Shown: positions 30,308 through 39,263 of the stretch, one piece after another | Layout: every line of letters begins with the position of its first letter | Position numbering within the stretch: position 1 is the first letter of the stretch | NCBI RefSeq assembly: GCF_927797785.1 | Contig: NZ_CAKMLL010000098.1 | Location: 1-41,389 of the forward strand | Reading direction: 5' to 3' | Origin: Candidatus Nitrotoga sp. BS | GTDB taxonomy: Bacteria; Pseudomonadota; Gammaproteobacteria; Burkholderiales; Gallionellaceae | Length of the DNA: 41,389 bases | Position numbers and translations under genes: made by a program | Notes under the pieces: generated by a model | Told to the model about the DNA's origin: nothing | Database searches by the model: none | The model's input: the letters and a program-made list of their open reading frames with translations, nothing else

Positions 30308-32461
30308 TTAGCCGCTGCATCGCACGTTGAATTCAGAGTGATAGAACGATTCCATTTGACGTAATGACGTTTCCATCTCGAAGATTTTATTGCTACCGGC
30401 AATGATTCGTTGCACAACTTGCTGGCGCCATGCACTGTCTGTGCCGATCTTGATGGCTTTTTCTATATAGTCCGCCTGGTCTTTCGCTATAAGTTCATTC
30501 AGCCCCATACATTTCAGCATTCCGTAGCTTTGTCGACCACGCATAAATTCTCCCGGCAAAGTTATCACGGGTAAGCCGCAGGCAAGCGCATCCAGTGTTG
30601 TGTTGCCGCCGGACCAATGCAGGGTATCCAGCATCACATCACACAGCATATTGACGCGAAGATAATCATCATGTGCCATTGAAGGCAGAATAATACCGCG
30701 CCCTTGCGGCTCCAAATCGCGCGTGCGCAGTGCTTGCGAAAATCGGGTAAACAAGGTGTTGGTGATGTTGGGGTGGCGACCGGCAAACAGCACGATGACG
30801 CCATCCGGGTCACGTTCAAGTATGTGAGCCAGCAGTACATCATTGTCTGGATGAATCTTGAATAATGATTGCGGGCATAGATACAGCGTCTTACCTTCGG
30901 GTAACGCAAAGTCGGCGCGACTCGCGGGCGTAAGCAGCACAGGCTTACTGTAATGCGTGCCTAGACCCTCAAGCAATATTAGTTTTTCTGAATATTGAAT
31001 CTCGGCGTTATCTGGCTCCATTGCAGCGCTGGAAAAATAGTAGTCGATATTTGCATGGCCGCTGGTTACAGGGTGCCCCCAGCCAGCGCATTGCAACGGT
31101 GCCAATCGCATGGCAGCCAGTAGGAAACTGGTGTTATCCATGCCCAGCTCCGGGTAAACCAGGACATCCAGGTCATCCGCCAGCACGGATGCAGCAATAC
31201 TATCCGGCGAAACAGGTCCCGCGACAAGATGGCGAAAATGGTCGCAATCGTCGACTATCTCCTGGGTGACATGATCTGTTTCTGAGCGGGTATGGTAGAC
31301 AAAAATTTCAAATTGCTCACGATTTAGCCGCGTGATCCAGCTGCGAAAATACATCCCGACCGTGCAATTTCTGAAAAAACTGGACAGATAACCAATGCGC
31401 AAACGGCGTCCAGCTGCGTCTTTTTTCATGCGCGGCTGCATGAATTGCGGTGCGATTTTCACCAGCATGGCAGAAACAAAATTCGCATAGTCTGTTTGCA
31501 AATTCTTGTCGTCTAGACCTTGGTAGGCCAAGTAAAAGTTGCTCCAACGCAGGTCGTCCAACAACCTCTCGGGCTCGTTGTGAGAAATAAAATTCGGAAT
31601 ATTTGCGTGCAAAATTTTCAGGCCATTAGCAAATCGCTGACGCGCTTCCAACAAACCAGCCTGATTACGGTATACGGCGGGCAACGATAGCAAGGCACCG
31701 AGTGCCGATTTCAATTCATGCGGATTCACCGTTTGCGCTTGCCGATATGCCGCAAGCGTTTGTTCGATTCGGCCTTGCTCCCAGAACACGCGGGCAAGTT
31801 TGTTGAGTTCCGCGCCATTCTTGCCTGGCCTCAGTCTTACGGCATGAGTGAAGCTGGCTTCCGCTTCATCGAGCTTACCCAGTTGGTGCTGAACAGAGCC
31901 GAGATAGCTGCAAGCCTGAACGTGATCCGGATTCAAACGAAGCACATGGTTGAAACTGGTTTCCGCCAAATTGAGTTGTGCCATGTCCAGATATGCGATA
32001 CCCAGGTTGTAATGAGCCAGCACATAATCTGGTTTCAGCAGAACAGCCTGAGTAAACTGCTGCTGAGCGCCAACGAAGTCACCCAGCGCACGAAGCGAGG
32101 ACCCCAGGTTGTTGAAAGCTCCGGGGTAATCCGGTTTGTGATGGATTGCATCGCGAAAATTTGCAGCGGCTTGCTCAAAGCGTTTTTGGTCATGCAGGAT
32201 GATGCCGATATTGTTGTAAGCCTCGGCATAGTCTGGCTGCACGCGAATTGCATTTTGCAGGCTAGCGATGGCTTCATCTGGCCGGTCCAGATCTTCCAGC
32301 GTAAGTCCGCGCAGAAAATGATTGCGCGGCTCTTTTGGGCTGAGAACGATGGCTTGATCAAGGCACGCCAGAGCCCGCTCCAAATCACCGGCTTGCCGCG
32401 CCAGTGCGGCAGCCTGCTGCAGCGCCTTGGCCTGATTCAATATATCGGCGCTATCAGTCAT
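30308..32461 (-). CDS. TPR protein with GT41 (OGT/SPINDLY-like) glycosyltransferase domain, type A
   Basis: The 717 residues hold seven TPR units (about 10-255, pattern YAEAYNNIGIILHDQ), a linker, and a two-lobed GT41 domain from about residue 350. GT41 enzymes transfer GlcNAc or related sugars from a UDP donor to Ser/Thr of cytoplasmic proteins. Lys535 in SLFKIHPD corresponds to the UDP-phosphate-binding lysine of human OGT (Lys842 by motif). HWSGGNTTLDALACG is the donor loop. The histidine of the first-lobe motif DFxxH (human His498 region) is replaced by Cys366 (FRNCTVG). It shares subtype and most C-terminal motifs with the gene at 36495-38633. Its start lies 20 bases after the double-module gene. 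Confidence 0.88.
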   Translation of the reverse strand: MTDSADILNQAKALQQAAALARQAGDLERALACLDQAIVLSPKEPRNHFLRGLTLEDLDRPDEAIASLQNAIRVQPDYAEAYNNIGIILHDQKRFEQAAANFRDAIHHKPDYPGAFNNLGSSLRALGDFVGAQQQFTQAVLLKPDYVLAHYNLGIAYLDMAQLNLAETSFNHVLRLNPDHVQACSYLGSVQHQLGKLDEAEASFTHAVRLRPGKNGAELNKLARVFWEQGRIEQTLAAYRQAQTVNPHELKSALGALLSLPAVYRNQAGLLEARQRFANGLKILHANIPNFISHNEPERLLDDLRWSNFYLAYQGLDDKNLQTDYANFVSAMLVKIAPQFMQPRMKKDAAGRRLRIGYLSSFFRNCTVGMYFRSWITRLNREQFEIFVYHTRSETDHVTQEIVDDCDHFRHLVAGPVSPDSIAASVLADDLDVLVYPELGMDNTSFLLAAMRLAPLQCAGWGHPVTSGHANIDYYFSSAAMEPDNAEIQYSEKLILLEGLGTHYSKPVLLTPASRADFALPEGKTLYLCPQSLFKIHPDNDVLLAHILERDPDGVIVLFAGRHPNITNTLFTRFSQALRTRDLEPQGRGIILPSMAHDDYLRVNMLCDVMLDTLHWSGGNTTLDALACGLPVITLPGEFMRGRQSYGMLKCMGLNELIAKDQADYIEKAIKIGTDSAWRQQVVQRIIAGSNKIFEMETSLRQMESFYHSEFNVRCSG

Positions 32462-32481
32462 GGCTGCATAGGATATTCATC

Positions 32482-35400
32482 CTAAGGTACGATGCCTTTC
32501 TGCAGCAACGCCTGCCGGTAGGCCTCTTCCAGATGACGCACATGATCATCCATGTTGACTAGCGGCGAGTCGGACATACCGCGCCGGATAGCATCCGTAA
32601 CACTGGCATAGAACGTTTGATCATTGGCAAGGCGTTTGGCGATGTCGATAAATTCCTGTTCGTTGCGGGCAATCGTTGCCGTTACGCCAAGATTCGTCAG
32701 AATACTGAAGCCGGTGCGTTCGCCATGTCGTTCCCCGCACAGCGTGACCACCGGCACACCCATGTCTAGCGCTTCCAGCGTGCCATTGACGCCACCATAC
32801 GGCAATGTATCCAGCACCAAGTCAACCATGGTATAGCGCGCCTGGTTGTGGGATTCATCCTTGCCAAATGGAATAAAAACAACGCGATTTTCTGCTATGC
32901 CAGCTGCCTTGAGCCGTTGCAGATAACTGACTTTCGCTTCAATGTTATGCGGCGAGAATGCAAGTATCGCGCCCGGCAATGCTTCCAGCACCTTGTGCCA
33001 CAACGCGAGACAACGCGAACTTAACTTTATCAAGCTGACGAAAGCACCCAGTACGATAGTGTTCTTGCCTATGCCAAATTTTTTGCGTTGATAGTTGTGC
33101 TGACTGGCGGGCGCGATGTGACGATAAGGAAATACGCAGCCCTGCATCGGCAACAGGCGCTCCAGCAGATACGCCTGATTTGCTGAAGTGTCAGCGTATT
33201 GATCCGTTAACTTGAAATCAATGCTATCCAGTCCCACGGCTCCGGCGCTGGCGATGTGGGTAATCTGCAAGCGCGCTGGCTTATGCGCCAGTATCGCTGG
33301 CAGACTTCCCTTAGTGTGGGTAGACAGATCCACCAGGATATCCAGGTTGTCCTCGGCAATACGATTGGCCGCACTGAGCGCATCCAGATTTGCGATGCCG
33401 ACAAACTGATGACTGCGAGCACGAAAACGCTCGGTCCATGCATCTTGCTGCGATGACAGCGAATAGCAGTACACCTCGAATTGCTCAGTATCATGCCGGG
33501 AAATGGCCTGATATATCATTTTCCCCATCACATGATCGCGCAGATCGGCGGACAAATAGCCCAGCCGGATTTTGCCGCCAGCGGCGCGCGCGGATAGCGA
33601 CAATTGAGGGGTATATGTTTGCTTGCTCAACTGGTTGTAGCGCTGGTACAGGGCGAACAAACGCTCTGGAGGAAAATCAAAAGCCAAAAGTATAAATAGC
33701 ATTTCCTCCAACCGGTCCAGTGCATCGGCGGTGTTGAGGAACGCATATTTTTCGCTCAGCAAGTCATCCAGGTACGATTGCTGCTGTTCGACTTCACCCA
33801 GATACTGGCAGGCTTGCAGGCCATACGCCGCGAGCATGACAGAGGGTGGCGCGTGGCGGCGAAACTGTTTAAAATTTTCCAGCCATTGATTGATTTTACC
33901 GGCATCAAACAAGACATCGCCCAGATGGTAATAAGCAGACGCATGATCCGGCTGAAAATGCAAAATTTGCTGGTAGCACTTGGCAGCGCGTGCGGCCATG
34001 CCTTGCTGCTGGAATAGTACGCCCAAGTTGAATAATGCCTCGGTATTGTTTGGCTCCAGTGCCAAGGCACGATGATAGGTGGCCAATGCCTCATCCGGCA
34101 TACCTTGTTTTTGATATACCACGCCAAGATTGAAGTATGCAGATGCTTCCTGTGGCTGACTTTGAATCGCCTGCTGCAATGTCGTGACGGCTTGCGGCAG
34201 CTGGCCGGCCCCGGTCAGGGCACGGGCCAGGCCGTTCAGCGCTGAAAAATGGCCGGGTTTGACTTGCAGCGCCTTGTTATAGCCGGCGACCGCATTTTCC
34301 AACTTTCCCTGCTTCAGATAAAGGTTACCAAGTGCCAGATGCGCATCCAGATAGCTCGGGCTAACCGCTATCGCACGTTGAAGTTGCACGATGGCATCAT
34401 CTTCCTGGCCGGTTTGTTCCAGGAGCATGCCGTATAAATAAAGGGCGGCGGCATGGTCGGGCTCAAGCAATAGTACCTGCCGGTAATTGTCGGCCGCTTC
34501 CACCAAACTGTTGGCTTGATGGTGCCGCACTGCTTGCTGGAACAGCACTTTGCTATCGTCGTTTGCAGCTGAGTCTTTTAGCGGACATTGGGCGATAGCA
34601 TGGCGATAAGCATCTTCCAGATGCCGGGTATACGCATCCATATCAACCAGCGGTGAATCGGCAAGACCGCGCTGTATCTTTCCCACCACCGTGCCGCGCC
34701 AGTCGGCGTCGTTCGCCAGTCGGCAAGCAAGTTCGATATATTCGGCTTCACTGTGAGCGATAGTTTCAGGCACACCGAGGTTCACAAGAATACTGTAGGA
34801 AGTGCGTTCACTATGTCGCTGGCCGCACAATGTAACCACCGGCACCCCCATATCCAGTGCTGCCAGAGTGGTATCACCGCCGCTGTAGGGGAAAGTATCA
34901 AGGGCCATATCTAGCAGCGCATATCGTGCGCGGTTAAACTGCTCTTCCTTTGCTGCTGGGATGAACTTTACTCGTGCCGGATCGATTCCGGCCGCAGCAA
35001 TTTGACGTAGATAGCTGGCTTTTTCATTTTCTTTCAGGGGCGAAAATGCCAGCACGGCATGTTCGACTCTCGACAAGATAGTAGCCCAGGTATGCAGGCT
35101 ACGCGGGCTGAGCTTCATTATGTTCGCGAATACGCCCAATACCACTGCATTATCCGCAATGCCTAGCTCGGCCCGACTTAAATGTTTATCCGAAGCGGGT
35201 TCAACATGGTGAAAGGGGAACAGGCAGCCTTCCATCGGCAACAGCTTTTCGATCAAATAGGCCGCATTTTCCGGCACGTCGGCATATTGGTCGGTCATCT
35301 TGTAATCAACCGTATCCAGGCCGATGCCACCGTGCGCGCCAAGATGGGTGATCAGTACCCGTGCCGGTTTGTAGGCGAGAATCAAGGCATTGGAATAGGA

Positions 35401-36444
35401 TGTGTGGTTGCACAGGTCGATCAGAATATCGAGGTCGTCTTCGGCGATCATCTTGGCGGCCTGCTGCGCGGACAGCGTATGCAAATCTACGAACTTATCA
35501 CTGATCGTGACAAATTGAGTGGTAAGGGTATCTTTCTGACTAGCCAAAGAATACAAATACAATTCAAATTGACTGCGATCATGGCGCGCCAGCACTTCGT
35601 ACATAAGCTTACCCATCACATGCACGCGAAAATCAGCTGACAAATAACCAATGCGCAATTTTGTTCGCTGCGTCGACCGGTATGGCGATACCAGCGAAAA
35701 TTCGGAGAAGTGCTGGCGTTTCACTGCCTGATTGTATGCCTGGTACAAGCGCAGTAGCTGCGCTTGTGGCAAATCGAAGTACTGTGCCACACCTAAAATA
35801 TTATCCAGCACCCCGATGTCGCCATCGTTGAGTGGATGCGCATACAAAGCTTCGAGGTAATTTTGTTCGCGGGTGAAGTCGCCCAGATAACGACAGGCGG
35901 AAAGCCCGGCCACAAAAAACCAGTCGACTTTGTTATCCAGGGACTCATACTTCCTGAATGCATCCAGCCATTCTTCGGTGCGGTCGAGGAGCTTGAGTAG
36001 TGTACAAAGATTGTCATAAGCTTCCGCATAATTAGGCGCAATGTCCAGTGCCGCCTGGAAATGCTCCACCGCCAGGCTGGGCCTGTTTTGTTTTTTAAGT
36101 ATCAGACCTAAATTGAATTGCGCCTGGGGTAGCCTGGAATTGCTTGCCAAGGCGCGGCTGTAAGATTGCCGGGCATCGTCCAGGCGTTCCAGGTTTTGCA
36201 AGATATTGCCCAGATTATTGTGTGCTTCGGCAAAACCAGGATTGATTTCGATGGCACGCTGGTAGCTGGTAATCGCCGCATCGGTTTGATTGAGGTATTG
36301 CAGCGCCAGTGCCAAATTGTAATGACACTGTGGATGTTTGGGCTGTAACGCCAGAACTTGTTGATAAAACATCATGGCGTCCACTAGCCGTCCTGCTTGA
36401 TGATGTTGCACTGCCTGTTGAAACAAATTGTCGGGATTATTCAT
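32482..36444 (-). CDS. Tandem double TPR-GT41 glycosyltransferase, type B
   Basis: The single 1320-residue chain contains two complete TPR-GT41 modules. Module 1 has 4-5 TPRs (about 1-170) and a GT41 domain (about 258-620). Module 2 starts near residue 628 with LFQQAVRHHQ, echoing LFQQAVQHHQ at residue 7, and has seven TPRs (about 628-865) and GT41 (about 957-1315). Both keep the first-lobe histidine (His275 in DFRVHVMG; His971 in DLRDHVMG), the phosphate-binding lysine (Lys444 in IMKLSPRS; Lys1140 in LIKLSSRC) and the donor loop (SGGDTTLAALDMG; GGVNGTLEALDMG). The duplication is real: no stop or restart separates the modules, and they have diverged throughout. It lies between the two type A genes. 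Confidence 0.9.
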   Translation of the reverse strand: MNNPDNLFQQAVQHHQAGRLVDAMMFYQQVLALQPKHPQCHYNLALALQYLNQTDAAITSYQRAIEINPGFAEAHNNLGNILQNLERLDDARQSYSRALASNSRLPQAQFNLGLILKKQNRPSLAVEHFQAALDIAPNYAEAYDNLCTLLKLLDRTEEWLDAFRKYESLDNKVDWFFVAGLSACRYLGDFTREQNYLEALYAHPLNDGDIGVLDNILGVAQYFDLPQAQLLRLYQAYNQAVKRQHFSEFSLVSPYRSTQRTKLRIGYLSADFRVHVMGKLMYEVLARHDRSQFELYLYSLASQKDTLTTQFVTISDKFVDLHTLSAQQAAKMIAEDDLDILIDLCNHTSYSNALILAYKPARVLITHLGAHGGIGLDTVDYKMTDQYADVPENAAYLIEKLLPMEGCLFPFHHVEPASDKHLSRAELGIADNAVVLGVFANIMKLSPRSLHTWATILSRVEHAVLAFSPLKENEKASYLRQIAAAGIDPARVKFIPAAKEEQFNRARYALLDMALDTFPYSGGDTTLAALDMGVPVVTLCGQRHSERTSYSILVNLGVPETIAHSEAEYIELACRLANDADWRGTVVGKIQRGLADSPLVDMDAYTRHLEDAYRHAIAQCPLKDSAANDDSKVLFQQAVRHHQANSLVEAADNYRQVLLLEPDHAAALYLYGMLLEQTGQEDDAIVQLQRAIAVSPSYLDAHLALGNLYLKQGKLENAVAGYNKALQVKPGHFSALNGLARALTGAGQLPQAVTTLQQAIQSQPQEASAYFNLGVVYQKQGMPDEALATYHRALALEPNNTEALFNLGVLFQQQGMAARAAKCYQQILHFQPDHASAYYHLGDVLFDAGKINQWLENFKQFRRHAPPSVMLAAYGLQACQYLGEVEQQQSYLDDLLSEKYAFLNTADALDRLEEMLFILLAFDFPPERLFALYQRYNQLSKQTYTPQLSLSARAAGGKIRLGYLSADLRDHVMGKMIYQAISRHDTEQFEVYCYSLSSQQDAWTERFRARSHQFVGIANLDALSAANRIAEDNLDILVDLSTHTKGSLPAILAHKPARLQITHIASAGAVGLDSIDFKLTDQYADTSANQAYLLERLLPMQGCVFPYRHIAPASQHNYQRKKFGIGKNTIVLGAFVSLIKLSSRCLALWHKVLEALPGAILAFSPHNIEAKVSYLQRLKAAGIAENRVVFIPFGKDESHNQARYTMVDLVLDTLPYGGVNGTLEALDMGVPVVTLCGERHGERTGFSILTNLGVTATIARNEQEFIDIAKRLANDQTFYASVTDAIRRGMSDSPLVNMDDHVRHLEEAYRQALLQKGIVP

Positions 36445-36494
36445 GGATGATTAATTACAATTGTTATCAGTAACTGAAATGGATGGTCGAGTAT

Positions 36495-38633
36495 TTAATG
36501 CTGCTGCAAAAAAAATTGCTCCAACTGGCACAATGGCGTTTCATCAGCAAAGATGACGTCGCTATGTGTGGTTATGCGCTGCACAATTTGCTGATGCCAT
36601 GCGCTATCCGTGCCGAGTCTAGTTGCTATTTCTATATAATTTTCGTGATCGTTTGCGATCAGTTCATTCAAACCTATACACTTCAACATACCGTAGCTTT
36701 GTCGCCCGCGCATGAATTGGCCCGGCATCGTTACCACGGGTAAACCACAAGCCAGCGCATCCAGCGTTGTGTTACCGCCGGACCAATGCAGGGTATCAAG
36801 CATTACGTCACACAGCATATTGACACGCAAATAATTTTCATGAGCCATGCGCGGCAAAATTTTAATTTGGCCGCTTTTCTCCATCCCGCTTTCATCCATT
36901 ACACTTTCAAGCCGCTTCATGAAAGCATGGGTAATTGAAATATCAGTGGCCTGAAAAAATACCAGCACAGCATTTTTATTGCGTGCCAAAATTTCCAGCA
37001 TCAGCTTATCGTTATCGGGATGAATTTTATATAGCGATTGCGGGCAAAGATAAAGAACGCGCTCCTCTGGCAATAAAAAGTCTGAGCGCTTAACTGGTGA
37101 AGGACGTACCGGTTTTAAATAGTACGTTCCGATTCCCTCCAGCAATATTAATTGCTCACTATAGTGAGCCTGCGCATTTTCTGGCTCCATTAAAACACTG
37201 GAAAAGAAATAGTCTATATTGACATGGCCGGTGGTAACCGGATGGCCCCAGGCAGTACATTGTATTGGTGCCAAGCGCATCGCTGCCAATACCGATGCCG
37301 CCTGATCCATACCAATTTCCGGATAAATCAAAATATCCAGCTGGTCTTTTTTGACCTGTCTGCCAAAGTGATCAACATCGCCAACAAGATGTTTATAGCA
37401 ATCAGAAGCATTGCTAAATTCTTGAGTTACCTGATCCTGAATATGCCCAATGTGATAGCAATAAACTTCAAATTTATCCCGGTCAAAAGAAGTAACCCAG
37501 CTTTTAAAATAAGACCCGACGGTGCTATCGCGCATAAAACTCGACAAGAAACCAATACGCAAACGCCTTTGGCTGGGGAAGGGATCTTGTTTTATAGGCT
37601 GCATTAAATCTGGAGCCACAACCCGAAGAATATCCGCCACAAATTGTGCATATTCCACTTGCAAAAACCTGTCATCTTGACCTTGATATGCCAAGTAAAA
37701 ATTTGTCCAGCTCAATCCTGAAAATAATTCTTTTAATTCTAGTTGAAGGAAATTTTCGGTGTTATCACGTAAAGTCTTCATACCCTTGGTGTAACGTTTG
37801 CGCACTGCGGACAATTCTGCGGCATTGGAATAAATCGCGGGCAACATCAGATGAGCACCGATGAATGCCTTCAATCCGTTTGGCTTCAATGACAAGGCAT
37901 GCTGATAAACGGATGCCGCTTCAATATTTTTGCTCTGCTCTTTTAAAGAATAAGCCAAGTTATTTAGCACTTGGATATTATCTGGATCGAGAAAGAGCGC
38001 TCGGCGTAATACTTTCTCGGCCTCACTCATCTTCCACTGCACAATGAGAACATGTCCCAAGCCCAAATGGGCATAAATGTTATCCGGCTGAAGTTCAATG
38101 GATTTACGATAACAGCTCTCAGCCTCTTTGATTCTTGCTTGTGATTGATATGCGCTGCCCAAATTATTGTAAGCGAGCACATAGTCTGGTTTTAGCCGAA
38201 CTGCTTCAAGAAAGGCAACCGTTGCCTCATCAATTTTCCCCTGTAAATTAAGTGCACTTCCCAAGTTATTCCAAGCTTGGGAAAAATCGGGAAGTAGTTT
38301 TAACGCTAGTCTAAAATTAGCAACCGCTTCATCGAGCCTCCCTTTAATTTGATATAGCGTACCCAACTGATAATATGCTTGGGCAAAACTTGGATTCAGT
38401 TCAAGTGCTTTACAAAAATATTCTGCTGCTTCGTCAAACCTCCCTTGCGCCTGCGAAACAAAACCCAAAGCTAGCCAATAATGCGGCTGCTGTGAGTTCG
38501 CCCGTATTGCCTTATTAAAATAATTTATTGCTTGTTCGAAATTTTTTGAATTAAACGACTTCAGTCCCATCTGGTAAAGAGCCTCTGGATTAACAGAAGC
38601 ATCTACAGGAATCGGCTGGTTTTTATTTTGCAT
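36495..38633 (-). CDS. TPR protein with GT41 glycosyltransferase domain, type A, first gene of operon
   Basis: The 712-residue protein has seven well-formed TPRs (about 15-255, such as FAQAYYQLGTLYQIKGRLDE) and a C-terminal GT41 domain from about residue 355. Lys536 in SLYKIHPD and the donor loop HWSGGNTTLDALACG match the product of 30308-32461, while the first-lobe histidine position is Ser370 (MRDSTVG). The two type A proteins are clearly paralogues. The gene looks more AT-rich than its neighbours, which may indicate separate acquisition. It opens a - strand operon with 50-, 20- and 34-base gaps downstream. No good ribosome-binding site precedes the ATG. Confidence 0.88.
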   Translation of the reverse strand: MQNKNQPIPVDASVNPEALYQMGLKSFNSKNFEQAINYFNKAIRANSQQPHYWLALGFVSQAQGRFDEAAEYFCKALELNPSFAQAYYQLGTLYQIKGRLDEAVANFRLALKLLPDFSQAWNNLGSALNLQGKIDEATVAFLEAVRLKPDYVLAYNNLGSAYQSQARIKEAESCYRKSIELQPDNIYAHLGLGHVLIVQWKMSEAEKVLRRALFLDPDNIQVLNNLAYSLKEQSKNIEAASVYQHALSLKPNGLKAFIGAHLMLPAIYSNAAELSAVRKRYTKGMKTLRDNTENFLQLELKELFSGLSWTNFYLAYQGQDDRFLQVEYAQFVADILRVVAPDLMQPIKQDPFPSQRRLRIGFLSSFMRDSTVGSYFKSWVTSFDRDKFEVYCYHIGHIQDQVTQEFSNASDCYKHLVGDVDHFGRQVKKDQLDILIYPEIGMDQAASVLAAMRLAPIQCTAWGHPVTTGHVNIDYFFSSVLMEPENAQAHYSEQLILLEGIGTYYLKPVRPSPVKRSDFLLPEERVLYLCPQSLYKIHPDNDKLMLEILARNKNAVLVFFQATDISITHAFMKRLESVMDESGMEKSGQIKILPRMAHENYLRVNMLCDVMLDTLHWSGGNTTLDALACGLPVVTMPGQFMRGRQSYGMLKCIGLNELIANDHENYIEIATRLGTDSAWHQQIVQRITTHSDVIFADETPLCQLEQFFLQQH

Positions 38634-39263
38634 TTTTGATTACTTAAAAATTTTATTATGCATGACGCATATACATGAACGGCATTAATTACTCATAGAT
38701 CATGGATCTTGATGAGCACATCATCTGGGTAGTTCTTATCGTTTTAGTATGCCCAATATCACAACCACATAAAACCCTTCCCCATCAGAAAGTGCCGAAA
38801 ATTTTTTGAGAATGAAGTGAGATACGGCACCATGAATTTGGCAAATCTCCAGATAGCAGTGATTGCGTATATAATTTGCGGCGAATACGAACAAGGGAAA
38901 GAGGGTAAAACAGTCTTTTGTACGCTAAACGAGACACGCCTCAGCCATGACTTGAACAGACATCAAAGCAATGCCAAAAATAAGGACGCAGTATAGCAAA
39001 AATGCTGTCCTGTCAGATTCTGCAGTGCTATCTGTTTATTTGAACGTTCCGAAATAATACCTGTTTAGACACAAAGAGCTTACCGAAAATAGCATTATCT
39101 CAACTGACCATGATTCATTGCTATAGAAAATTCGCGCTCTTCTTGCCAAGAATGCGGTCAAAAACTAGCCTTCATAATCTCGTAGCTTTGCAAATAACAA
39201 TGGTCATCCAAATTCAATGACATTAATCTCTGCCCTTTAAACTAAACTTACCGAAGAGTCCAA
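38634..39263. other. AT-rich divergent intergenic region of the glycosylation locus
   Basis: This 630-base gap separates the divergent TPR-GT41 operon and methyltransferase gene and must contain both promoters. It is AT-rich with no supported reading frame in either direction. Short palindromes occur (ATAGCA/TGCTAT around 38993-39032; AGCA/TGCT inside it). No sigma-54 or flagellar sigma-28 promoter could be confirmed. The length is unusual for this compact window and suggests a lost gene, an unseen small RNA or complex regulation. Confidence 0.4.

Noticed and set aside
38634-39263. Sigma-54 or sigma-28 promoter that would link the glycosylation locus to flagella
   Set aside because: The closest GGCAC...TTGG match near 38836 has the wrong spacing; no sigma-28 consensus pair was found.
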